40,920 nucleotides of DNA from Solirubrobacterales bacterium. Lineage in GTDB: Bacteria; Actinomycetota; Thermoleophilia; Solirubrobacterales; Solirubrobacteraceae. Where the stretch lies: NCBI GenBank assembly GCA_019240655.1, contig JAFAXX010000123.1, forward strand, positions 1 through 40,920. Reading direction: 5' to 3'. Below, piece by piece: positions 24,586-32,187 of the stretch (position 1 is its first letter; each line of letters opens with the position of its first letter). Made by a program: the position numbers and the translations under genes. The notes below the pieces were generated by a model. That model did not search any database, was not told the DNA's origin, and saw nothing but the letters and a program-made list of their open reading frames with translations.

Positions 24586-26040
24586 ATGGCCGACGAAACC
24601 GCACCCATGCGCCGCAACCAGCTCGGGCACAGCCGGATCTTCACGCCCGAGGTGATCAACGACATCCACGTGAAGTCCGAGCTCGGGCGCTACCGCATGC
24701 GGGGCTTCTCGATGTTCAAGAAGATTCCGCACTGGGACGAGCTGATGTTCCTGCCCGGGACGCTGACGCGGTTCGTGATCGAGGGCTACCGGGAAAAGTG
24801 CGTGACCAAGACGGTGCTCGGCGCGCGCTTCGCCAAGAAGCCGATCCAGCTCGAGATCCCGATCTACATCACCGGGATGAGCTTCGGCGCGCTCTCGCTC
24901 GAGGCCAAGATGGCGCTGGCCAAGGGCGCGTCGATGGCTGGCAGCGCGACCTGCTCGGGCGAGGGCGGGATGATCCCGCCCGAGCGGGATCTCTCGATCA
25001 AGTGGTACTACCAGGTGATTCAAAGCCGGTATGGCTTCAATCCCCACCACCTGATGCTGGCCGACGCCTGTGAGTTCTTCATCGGCCAGGGCTGCAAGGT
25101 CGGCCTCGGCGGGCATCTGATGGGTCAGAAGGTGACCGAGCAGGTGGCCGAGATGCGCTCCCTGCCGGTGGGGATCGACCAGCGCTCCCCCGCCCGCCAT
25201 CCGGACTGGCTCGGCCCCGACGATCTCTCGCTGAAGATCCAGGAGGTCCGCGAGGCGACCAACTACGAGATACCGATCCAGCTGAAGCTGGGCGCCGCCC
25301 GCGTCTACGACGACGTGCGCATGGCGGCCAAGTGCGGGCCGGACGTGATCTACCTCGACGGGGCCGAGGGGTCCACCGGCGCCGGTCCCCACACCGCCAC
25401 CGAGGAGACCGGCATCCCGCTGATGGCGGCGATTCCGGAGGCCCGGCGCGCGCTCGAGGACGTCGGCCTGGCCGACGAGATCGATCTGGTCGTGGCGGGC
25501 GGCATCCGCAACGGCGCCGACGTGGCCAAGTGCCTGGCCCTCGGGGCCAAGGCGGTGGCGATCGGCCACTCGGCCTTGATCGCGCTCAACTGCAACAAGG
25601 AGATACCCGGGGTCACCGACTACGAGGGTACGGTCGGCGTCCCGGCCGGCCAGTGCTACCACTGCCACACCGGGCGCTGCCCGGTCGGCGTGACGACGCA
25701 GGACCCGGAGCTGCGCAAGCGCCTGGTCGTCGACGAGGCGGCCCAGCGCGTGTACAACTTCCTGCACACGATGACGCTCGAGTGCCAGATGCTGGCCCGG
25801 GCGTGCGGGAAGACCAGCGTGCACAGCCTCGAGCCCGAGGATCTCTGCGCGCTGACCGTCGAGGCGGCGGCGATGGCACGGGTGCCGCTGGCCGGCACCG
25901 ACTACATCCCGGGGGTCTCCGAGGAGCGCACGCTGCAGCGGATCGAGCGGATGCTCGAGCGCCATCTGGAGAACCCCATCGACTACCTGGCCCCCGAGGC
26001 CGAACGCGTCGGGACCCTGGGCGAGGGAGGTGCGGTGTGA
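24586..26040 (+). CDS. glxD: Glutamate-synthase-like FMN subunit (GlxD / NMG synthase subunit C type)
   Basis: A 484-residue FMN/Fe-S protein equal to the synthase domain of glutamate synthase. AGGAGG 7 bases before the ATG fixes the start. Family motifs: YITGMSFGALSLEAKMALAK, TCSGEGGM, IQLKLGAARVYDD (the usual K..P..G reads differently here), YLDGAEGSTGAGP, LVVAGGIRNGADVAKCLALG and IGHSALIAL. The cysteines C357-x2-C360-x4-C365 in QCYHCHTGRCPVG stand where glutamate synthase holds its 3Fe-4S cluster, but with a closer first pair than the usual C-x5-C-x4-C. In the NMG route this subunit (MgsC) would form N-methylglutamate. It overlaps the next gene by four bases. Confidence 0.9.
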   Translation: MADETAPMRRNQLGHSRIFTPEVINDIHVKSELGRYRMRGFSMFKKIPHWDELMFLPGTLTRFVIEGYREKCVTKTVLGARFAKKPIQLEIPIYITGMSFGALSLEAKMALAKGASMAGSATCSGEGGMIPPERDLSIKWYYQVIQSRYGFNPHHLMLADACEFFIGQGCKVGLGGHLMGQKVTEQVAEMRSLPVGIDQRSPARHPDWLGPDDLSLKIQEVREATNYEIPIQLKLGAARVYDDVRMAAKCGPDVIYLDGAEGSTGAGPHTATEETGIPLMAAIPEARRALEDVGLADEIDLVVAGGIRNGADVAKCLALGAKAVAIGHSALIALNCNKEIPGVTDYEGTVGVPAGQCYHCHTGRCPVGVTTQDPELRKRLVVDEAAQRVYNFLHTMTLECQMLARACGKTSVHSLEPEDLCALTVEAAAMARVPLAGTDYIPGVSEERTLQRIERMLERHLENPIDYLAPEAERVGTLGEGGAV

Positions 26041-26486
26041 GCGCCACCGGACACCACCTCCCGGCCGAGCCGGAGAAGATCGTCTCGATCGACGCCGAGT
26101 ACCTCGCCGGCCGGCGCTTTCCCTACCAGGAGGACATTTCGCTGGTCGAGCACGTCGACCTGATGGCGGCCACGCCGGGCCAGGACCTCAACTGGCTCGA
26201 GGACGTCACGCTGCTCGAGGAGGAAGGGACCCCGGCGGTGTTCGACCGCTACTCGAACTCGTTCGTGAAGATCTACTTCCCGATCCCCGACGGACGCGAG
26301 GACGAGATCGCTCGCAAGGTGCTGATCAAGCACCTGCAGTCGGGCAACTCCTACGGCATCGCCCTCAAGGAGCGCCACTGCAAGTTCCCCCAGCCGCAGC
26401 TCGGACCATGGGTGACCGGGTCGAAGACGGTGGGGACGGATTGGCGACCGAGCGTGCTCGAAGGCTGGGAGCCTCCGGCGCACTAG
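26037..26486 (+). CDS. Unknown 149-residue protein cotranslated with glxD
   Basis: GTG start overlapping the glxD stop (GTGA). I do not recognise the family. The protein is acidic and soluble, with no signal peptide or membrane segment. Visible segments: IVSIDAEYLAGRRFPYQEDI, VEHVDLMAATPGQDLNWLED, a beta-type stretch SNSFVKIYFPIPDGREDEIA, then RKVLIKHLQSGNSYGIALKE and a Trp/Pro-rich end. Codon use is like its neighbours. The four-base overlap with a split glutamate synthase and the good protein-like composition make it a probable accessory or assembly subunit of that enzyme, but this is inference from position alone. Confidence 0.75.
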   Translation: MSATGHHLPAEPEKIVSIDAEYLAGRRFPYQEDISLVEHVDLMAATPGQDLNWLEDVTLLEEEGTPAVFDRYSNSFVKIYFPIPDGREDEIARKVLIKHLQSGNSYGIALKERHCKFPQPQLGPWVTGSKTVGTDWRPSVLEGWEPPAH

Positions 26487-26495
26487 CCGACGCCG

Positions 26496-26885
26496 ATGGC
26501 GACCGAGCCCGCTCTGCCGCGGTCGATCCGGCGGGGACCCCGGATCACGCTGACCTGCCACTGCGGCGAGCGCCGGTATCTGAAGTATGGGGAGTCCTGG
26601 ACCTGCGAGAAGTGCGGCCGGCGCTGGAACACCCGGCGGATCCCGATGGAGCAGTACGCGGCGATCCGCCGTGAGCAGCTCCGCTACCGACGGATCCCAC
26701 TGGCGGTCAGCGCGCTCTCGCTGATCTGCGTCGTGGTGTTCATCATCCTCGGGCAGCCGTTCGCTGGGCTCGTCCTGGTCGCCTTCGCCGCCACCACGTG
26801 GAGCATGTTCGTGCGCCCGATCCACAGCCGCCGCTACCGCCGGCGGATCGCCAACCTGCCCACCTGGAAGATCGATCCCGAATGA
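26496..26885 (+). CDS. Zinc-ribbon protein with two membrane segments
   Basis: A 129-residue protein, ATG start 9 bases after the previous stop, with no clear ribosome binding site. The N-terminal part has a zinc ribbon, C-H-C-G then about 14 residues and C-E-K-C-G (TCHCGERRYLKYGESWTCEK). Two adjoining hydrophobic stretches follow: IPLAVSALSLICVVVFIILG and PFAGLVLVAFAATTWSMFV, then a basic tail. It probably sits in the inner membrane with the ribbon in the cytoplasm. Function unknown; it may only be carried along at the operon end, or act in sensing or anchoring. Confidence 0.7.
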   Translation: MATEPALPRSIRRGPRITLTCHCGERRYLKYGESWTCEKCGRRWNTRRIPMEQYAAIRREQLRYRRIPLAVSALSLICVVVFIILGQPFAGLVLVAFAATTWSMFVRPIHSRRYRRRIANLPTWKIDPE

Positions 26886-27014
26886 GTCAGGGCAGCCGGA
26901 ACGGTAAAAGCATCGCGGCGTGCGCCCATGACCGGCACGCCTGACGGCCCGGATCGAGCCACCCGAGCGTCACGCACACTTGCCGCGTAACCTCCGGACT
27001 CGTGGACAGCGGTA

Positions 27015-27437
27015 CTAGTGCACGATCAGCACGTCACAGTGCGCGCGGTGGGAGACCGTGTCGCTGACGCTGCCGCCGAACAGACGCTGAGCGAAGCCCG
27101 GCTCACGGGTGCCGACCACGATCATGTCCGCGCCGCGCTCCTCGGCCGCGACGAGGAGCGAGTCGCCGGGGTGGCCGATCGCCTCGAGGTACTCGGCCTC
27201 GATGCCCTGCTCGTTCAGGTAGGAGCGCGCCGCGGCCAGCTCGGCCACGGAGTCCGATGCGGTGTCGGCCGGGTCCGCGCCGATCGAGCGCCCGCCCGCC
27301 GTGGTACTCACCGGGGCCACAGAGGTCACCACCAGGCGCGAGCCGAACGCGTTGGCGAAGAGCGCCGCGCGCTCGAGCGCCCGCTGCGCGGGCTTGGTGT
27401 CGTCGTAGCCGACAACGATCGTCCGCAGAGGGCTCAC
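27015..27437 (-). CDS. Universal stress protein (UspA family)
   Basis: A 140-residue single-domain UspA protein, GTG start overlapping the permease stop (GTGA). The opening RTIVVGYDDTKPAQRALERA and the ATP-loop pattern near the end, VVGTREPGFAQRLFGGSVSD followed by TVSHRAHCDVLIVH, fit the nucleotide-binding G-2x-G-9x-G-S/T subfamily (G, G, G-S visible). USPs with an adjacent transporter often modulate that transporter. Cotranslation with the permease suggests such a role here. Confidence 0.93.
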   Translation of the reverse strand: MSPLRTIVVGYDDTKPAQRALERAALFANAFGSRLVVTSVAPVSTTAGGRSIGADPADTASDSVAELAAARSYLNEQGIEAEYLEAIGHPGDSLLVAAEERGADMIVVGTREPGFAQRLFGGSVSDTVSHRAHCDVLIVH

Positions 27438-28939
27438 CCGGCCACCACCGGCGAGCGGCCGGCGACCGCCGGGGCGCCGCCGCCGAACCCGAGCATCGCC
27501 AGCTCCGCGGCGTCGGGCATCGCCGGCGTCGGCTCACTCCAATGCACGGACTCGCCGTCCTGCACGACGCGGCGGAAGAAGAACAGCAGCAGCGAGGCCA
27601 CCAGCACTCCGACGCCGATCCCGAAGTCGGCCCAGGAGCCGTAGCCGTTCAGCTTAGGCGCGAGCGCCCCGACGAACAGGAAAACCGCGTTGAGCCCGCA
27701 CAACACCGCAGCCACCGGCAGCCAGCCGCTGGCCACCTGAATCGGGCGTGGCCAGTCGGGACGGTCGCGCCGCAGCAGCAGGAAGCCACTGAGCGCGAAT
27801 ACGTGACACATCACGTAGCCGATGTTGCTCATGTAGAGGATGGCCAGGTTGGATTTGATTAGGAGCACCAGCAGCACGTTGACGGCGAGGTCCACGGTCA
27901 TCGCCCGCGCCGGGACGTGATAGCGGCTCAGGACGCCCAGCTCCTTGATCGTCATGCCCGCCCGCGAGATCCCGTACAGCGCCCGGCCGGCGTCCGCCGT
28001 CGAGGAGGTCATCGACAGCAGCAGAGCGGCAATGATGCAGATTGTGAAGACGCTGGCGGCGCTGTGGCCGACGATCTGCGTCATCGCCTGGGTGTAGAAC
28101 TGGCCCTCGGCGGTGGCCGCGGGAACCGCCCCGGTGACGCCGCCAAGTCCGAGCGGCACGAGCAGGCACATCAAGAGCATGAACATGGAGGCGCTGCGCA
28201 GTGCCCGCGCAGTGTCCCGCCGGGTGTCGTGGTACTCGGGTGCAAAGGTGGCGCACGCCTCGGTTCCGTACGTGGACCAGGCGAGAATGAACATGTACAC
28301 GAGCGCCAGCTTGATCCCGCTCCATGGCCCGGGGAAGGTGGCGTGGACGTTGCTCGAGTGCCAGTCGCCGGTGAAGTACGGAGCGATGATGAACAGTGCC
28401 AGCGGGATCATCAGCAGCGCGCCGCACAGGTAGGTGAACCACACCGCCGGGCGTAGGCCGAAGACGTTGAATGCCCACACGAAGAGGATGCAGCCGATCG
28501 CGATGAAGTGGGGAAGGCCGAGGTTGTTGCTGAGGAACGCGACGTGCCAGGTGGCCTTCGGCCACCACTGCGCCTGGGCGAGGTCGCCGATGATCTTGCC
28601 GAAGATCGAGAGCACCACCGACCAGCCGATCCAGTATCCGAAGGCCGACAGCGGACCGACCATCGTGGTATAGCCGCGCCAGCCCTCGTGCGCGTAGAGC
28701 GAGATGCCGCCGCTGCGGTGCCCGAACATGGTCGCCGGCTCCGAGTAGATCCAGGCCTGGAGCATGCCGATCGCGGCCGAGGCGCCCCACAGGATCATCG
28801 AGCCGGTGGCGCCGAAGATGCCGAGCGTGAAGCCGAGGCTCCCCAGCAGGAAGCCGGGATTGCAGAGCGCGATGACGAACCCGTCATACCAACGCAGCGT
28901 CTTGAGGAGTTGGACCTCCTCGACGGTCGCTGTGGCCAA
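27434..28939 (-). CDS. APC-superfamily amino acid/amine permease
   Basis: A 501-residue membrane transporter with about twelve hydrophobic helices. The start is a TTG at 28939, supported by AGGAG 6 bases upstream. APC signatures: FVIALCNPGFLLGSLGFTLG in helix 1 (the unwound G-x-G region), WSTYGTEACATFAPEYHDTR in helix 6 and ALYGISRAGMTIKELGVLSR after helix 8. The last 40 residues are a Gly/Ala/Pro-rich cytoplasmic tail. The substrate is probably an amino acid or amine. Its promoter shares the operator of the glnT operon, which fits uptake of the amine or N-methyl compound used by the cluster. Confidence 0.92.
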   Translation of the reverse strand: MATATVEEVQLLKTLRWYDGFVIALCNPGFLLGSLGFTLGIFGATGSMILWGASAAIGMLQAWIYSEPATMFGHRSGGISLYAHEGWRGYTTMVGPLSAFGYWIGWSVVLSIFGKIIGDLAQAQWWPKATWHVAFLSNNLGLPHFIAIGCILFVWAFNVFGLRPAVWFTYLCGALLMIPLALFIIAPYFTGDWHSSNVHATFPGPWSGIKLALVYMFILAWSTYGTEACATFAPEYHDTRRDTARALRSASMFMLLMCLLVPLGLGGVTGAVPAATAEGQFYTQAMTQIVGHSAASVFTICIIAALLLSMTSSTADAGRALYGISRAGMTIKELGVLSRYHVPARAMTVDLAVNVLLVLLIKSNLAILYMSNIGYVMCHVFALSGFLLLRRDRPDWPRPIQVASGWLPVAAVLCGLNAVFLFVGALAPKLNGYGSWADFGIGVGVLVASLLLFFFRRVVQDGESVHWSEPTPAMPDAAELAMLGFGGGAPAVAGRSPVVAG

Positions 28940-29000
28940 CTTGATCTCCTCGCGTGATGCGCCGGTCCGCCGGGTCCCGGCGCGATGGCGTTAACCCGTG

Positions 29001-29029
29001 CTTTTACCAGTTGGTACAAAGCTGGTCAA
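29001..29029 (-). promoter_or_regulatory. Promoter of the permease gene
   Basis: Read on the minus strand: TTGACC (29029-29024), 17 bases, TAAAAG (29006-29001). The -35 is a good match, the -10 weaker. The operator at 29003-29018 lies between the two elements. The gap 28940-29093 holds no gene. Confidence 0.55.
29003..29018. promoter_or_regulatory. Operator-like inverted repeat in the permease promoter
   Basis: TTTACCAGTTGGTACA, centred on TACCA-GT-TGGTA. It matches 13 of 16 bases of the glnT operator TGTACCAATTTGTACA and lies between the -35 and -10 of the permease promoter. Confidence 0.6.
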
Positions 29030-29093
29030 CTCGCACCGACCGCCTGTTCGCGCGACTTGCGCGGGTCTGAATGTATTCAGCCAGGGCGCCGGT

Positions 29094-29834
29094 TCAGCCG
29101 CCGCGCTGCTGAACCTCGCGCAGGGTCCCGAAGCGTCCCGTGAAGAACAGCAGGGGCTCCCCCTCGTGCGCGTTCAGGTACTCGACCTCTCCGATCCAGA
29201 GCACATGGTCGCCCGCCGGGTGGGCGTCGACCACGCGGCAGACCAGATGGGCGAGAGCGCCCTCGAGGAGCGGGATCTCGCGCTCCCAGACGAATCTCGG
29301 CTCGGTCGGCGCGGGGCGCTGGGCGGCGAAGTGGCCCGCAAAGTCCTTTTGCTGCCGGGAGAGGACGCTGATCCCGTAGCGCCCGGTCCGGGGCAGCATC
29401 TCGTTCATGCGGCAGCGTCCGAGCGAGATCAGCACGAGCGGCGGCCGCAGCGAGACGGACAGGAAGGCGTTTGCGGTCATGCCGTGAATGCGCCCCCGGG
29501 AGGTGGTCGTGACCACGGTCACCCCGGTGGCGAAGCGGCCCATGACCTGGCGCAGGGACCGCGCCGCCTCCTCGACCGCCGCCGCCTTCGGCGTCAGCCG
29601 CGCCACTCCGGTGTGAGGCTGAAGGGCCTTGCCGGCGCCCGGACCGCTCGTGCCTGGACCGCTCGTGCCCGGCCCGCCCGCGCCCGGAGCGCCCGCGCCG
29701 GCCGCGCCGCTGCCCTCGGAGGGACGCCGCGAAGCCGGACGGAGCGGCGGCATCAGGCCGGCTCCCGCGTTCTCCGCCGGGACGGCGACCCGGGTGAGTC
29801 GGGCCATTCCCTCTCGGCGGCTCACGGGGGCCAC
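29094..29834 (-). CDS. Flavin reductase (HpaC-like) with low-complexity N-terminus
   Basis: A 246-residue protein; GTG start with GGAG 5 bases upstream. The flavin reductase domain (about 88-240) reads LRQVMGRFATGVTVVTTTSR, GMTANAFLSVSLRPPLVLIS, then RYGISVLSRQQKDFAGHFA and DHVLWIGEVEYLNAHEGEPL. Such proteins use NAD(P)H to supply reduced FMN or FAD to a partner monooxygenase. The first roughly 85 residues are an Ala/Gly/Pro/Ser-rich segment, including a 15-base tandem repeat in the DNA, unlike normal family members. It is the last gene of the operon with the acyl-CoA-dehydrogenase-fold protein, which is the likely partner. Confidence 0.88.
   Translation of the reverse strand: MAPVSRREGMARLTRVAVPAENAGAGLMPPLRPASRRPSEGSGAAGAGAPGAGGPGTSGPGTSGPGAGKALQPHTGVARLTPKAAAVEEAARSLRQVMGRFATGVTVVTTTSRGRIHGMTANAFLSVSLRPPLVLISLGRCRMNEMLPRTGRYGISVLSRQQKDFAGHFAAQRPAPTEPRFVWEREIPLLEGALAHLVCRVVDAHPAGDHVLWIGEVEYLNAHEGEPLLFFTGRFGTLREVQQRGG
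29641..29670. repeat. 15-base tandem repeat in the flavin reductase gene
   Basis: GGACCGCTCGTGCCT followed at once by GGACCGCTCGTGCCC (14 of 15 identical). It encodes a duplicated Gly-Thr-Ser-Gly-Pro unit in the disordered N-terminal part of the flavin reductase. Confidence 0.85.
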
Positions 29835-29865
29835 GGTGTCTCCACGGTGACGGCCGGCTGGGCGA

Positions 29866-32181
29866 TCACGACCGGGGTCGGGTCTTGTCCGGGTCGTAGA
29901 ACGGGAAGCGCACGACGGTGGCCGCGATCCGCTTCTGCAGGCCGTCGAGCTTGCCGATCTCTAGCCGGGTGCCGAGCTCGGCGTACTGGACCGCGATCCG
30001 GCACAGGGCGACCGGGCGCTTCAGCGCGGGGCTTCGGGTGCCGCTCGTGACCACGCCGACGCGGCGCCGGCCGACGTACACCTCGTCGCCGTGTCCCGCC
30101 GGCTCGTTCCCCTCGAGCACGAGCCCGACCAGCGTCCGCTGGGGGTGCTGCTTGCGCTCGAGCAGCGCTTCGCGGCCGATGAAATCCTCGTCGCCGAGGG
30201 CGATCACGAACGGGATCCCGGCCTCGCAGGGGTCGACCTGATCGTCGAACTCATAGCCGGCGAAGATCAGGCCGGACTCGATCCGCAGGATGTCGAGCGC
30301 CTCGAGGCCGAGCGGCTTGATGCCATACGGCGCGCCGGCCGCCCACACGGCGTCCCAGACCGCCGGCCCGTCGGAGGGATGGCACCACACCTCGTAGCCG
30401 AGCTCACCGGTGTAGCCGGTCCGCGAGACGATGATCGGGATGCCGTCGTAGCCGCCGATCCGGCCGATCAGGAAGCGGAACCACTTCAGCTCCTCGAGGC
30501 CCGGCTGCGTCGGCGGCGTCCACACGATCTGCGCGAGCGTTCGCCGGCTGTCGGGGCCCTGGACGGCGAGGTTGTGGAGCTGGTCGGTGGAGGGCTTGAC
30601 GAACGCCCGCATGCCCTCGCGCTCGGCCACCTCGCCCAGCCACACCCCGTCGTACTCATCGCCGCCGACGAAGCGGAAGTTGTCCTGGCCGAGGCGGAAC
30701 ACGGTGGCGTCGTCGATCATTCCGCCGGTCTCGTTGCACATCGCCGTATAGACGACCTGCCCGACCGACAGCTTGCGGGCGTTGCGGGTGATCGTGCGCT
30801 GCATCAGCGCCTCGGCATCGGGGCCGAGGATCTCCCACTTGCGCAGCGGCGAGAGGTCGATCACGGCCACGCGCTCGCGGCAGGCCCAGTACTCCGCGAT
30901 CGCACCCTCGTTGTTGAAGCAGTGCGGCAGCCAGTAGCCGCGGTACTCGACGAAGCTCCGCGTGAGCGCCGAGGTGCGCGGGTGAAACGCGGTCTCCCGG
31001 GTCAATACCGGCGGAGCGTCGGCAGTCACGCGATGGGCGATGGCCACGGAGAAGCGGTTCTCCGGTGGGTACACGCGGACGTGGACATCTGTCACCTCCC
31101 AGCCGTTGGATGGATCGATGTCATCGGGACACGCCGACGACGCGCACACCAGGTCGGTGCTCGCCCGCAGCAACACGTAGTCGCCGGGCCGTGACCACGG
31201 CTCGTCGGCGAACATCAGCTGGCTCGAGTCGAACGCCGTGTTGTAGAAGAAGTTGAGCGCCGCCCAGCCCTTGCGCGGGGCGATCGGGTACGGGGTCAGC
31301 GCGGCGTTGAAGTTGTCGGTGCAGTTGACGTGGCCGGGATAGCCGAGGTCCTCGTAGTACTTGGCCTGACAGGCGAGCGCGAAGCTGTCGTGACGGCCGA
31401 CGGTGTCGCGCACCACCTCGCACAGCGGATCCATGTCGAGGTCTAAGAACTTGGCGTACAGGCCCGGCATCGGGTACGCGTTACCCATCAGGGTGCGGGT
31501 GACGGTGGCGTCGAGCCCGCGCTCGCGGCCGTCCTCGAGCTTGCGCCGGTGGAAGGCCAGGAAGTCCGAGCACTGGCGTCCGCGCACGTCGATGATCTGG
31601 ATGTACTCGCCCGCGCGAACCTCGTAGCTCGACGCGGTGGCCGCGTCGACGCGGAAGTCGAGGCGCGGCTCGGCCAGCGGCGGCGGCAGCTCGAGCTCGA
31701 ACCGAGCCCGCGGAACTGCCCGGCGGACCTCGACCAGCAGCTCGGAGCCCGGCCGGTCCCCGTCGATGACGCGGCCGCCCGGCGCCGCCACCACGACCGT
31801 GGTGTCGCGCTCGGCCACCAGCGTCACGTCCTCGCCGGGCGGCGAGTCGGGCCCGAACAGCCGAGCCGCCCGGGCCTCGTCGGGCTCGCGCAGCCTCAGC
31901 TGCTCGAGGAACCCGTCCGTGCCAGAGCGCAGCAGTCCCCGCACCACGGTGGCCGGCGCGTCGGCGCGGACGCCGAGCGCCTCGGCGTCGTCGCGGCCGT
32001 CGGCGCCGACCGCGGTCAGCTCGGCGACCTGGCCGCCGTGGCGGTCGACGATGCGCACCCGGTCATCGCCGCCGAGCGCGATCGCGGTGGCCCCGCCCGG
32101 CCCGACCAGATACGTCTCCCGCCCTGGGTCGGGCGCCACCAGGCCACCGAGCAGGGGCACCGCCGGGGTGACCGTCGCCAT
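29866..32181 (-). CDS. DUF1989-GcvT fusion, folate-dependent demethylase-like
   Basis: A 771-residue fusion. Residues 185-365 have the DUF1989 (urea-carboxylase-associated) pattern: VRAGEYIQIIDVRGRQCSDF, a GRHDS motif (H264), C271, H284, C287, FFYNTAF and SSACPDDIDPSNG with C351. Residues 20-60 hold a second, weaker copy of the same opening (VRIVDRHGGQVAEL). Residues 400-771 are a GcvT/DmdA-type domain: WACRERVAVIDLSPLRKWEI, VVYTAMCNETGGMIDDATVF, YTGELGYEVW and GLEALDILRIESGL. GcvT-type enzymes move a methyl or methylene group to THF; DUF1989 members are metal-dependent deiminases or carboxylase partners. The ATG start is 6 bases after the upstream stop. Reaction unknown; demethylation of an N- or S-methyl compound is the best guess. 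Confidence 0.85.
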   Translation of the reverse strand: MATVTPAVPLLGGLVAPDPGRETYLVGPGGATAIALGGDDRVRIVDRHGGQVAELTAVGADGRDDAEALGVRADAPATVVRGLLRSGTDGFLEQLRLREPDEARAARLFGPDSPPGEDVTLVAERDTTVVVAAPGGRVIDGDRPGSELLVEVRRAVPRARFELELPPPLAEPRLDFRVDAATASSYEVRAGEYIQIIDVRGRQCSDFLAFHRRKLEDGRERGLDATVTRTLMGNAYPMPGLYAKFLDLDMDPLCEVVRDTVGRHDSFALACQAKYYEDLGYPGHVNCTDNFNAALTPYPIAPRKGWAALNFFYNTAFDSSQLMFADEPWSRPGDYVLLRASTDLVCASSACPDDIDPSNGWEVTDVHVRVYPPENRFSVAIAHRVTADAPPVLTRETAFHPRTSALTRSFVEYRGYWLPHCFNNEGAIAEYWACRERVAVIDLSPLRKWEILGPDAEALMQRTITRNARKLSVGQVVYTAMCNETGGMIDDATVFRLGQDNFRFVGGDEYDGVWLGEVAEREGMRAFVKPSTDQLHNLAVQGPDSRRTLAQIVWTPPTQPGLEELKWFRFLIGRIGGYDGIPIIVSRTGYTGELGYEVWCHPSDGPAVWDAVWAAGAPYGIKPLGLEALDILRIESGLIFAGYEFDDQVDPCEAGIPFVIALGDEDFIGREALLERKQHPQRTLVGLVLEGNEPAGHGDEVYVGRRRVGVVTSGTRSPALKRPVALCRIAVQYAELGTRLEIGKLDGLQKRIAATVVRFPFYDPDKTRPRS

Positions 32182-32187
32182 CGTCGC

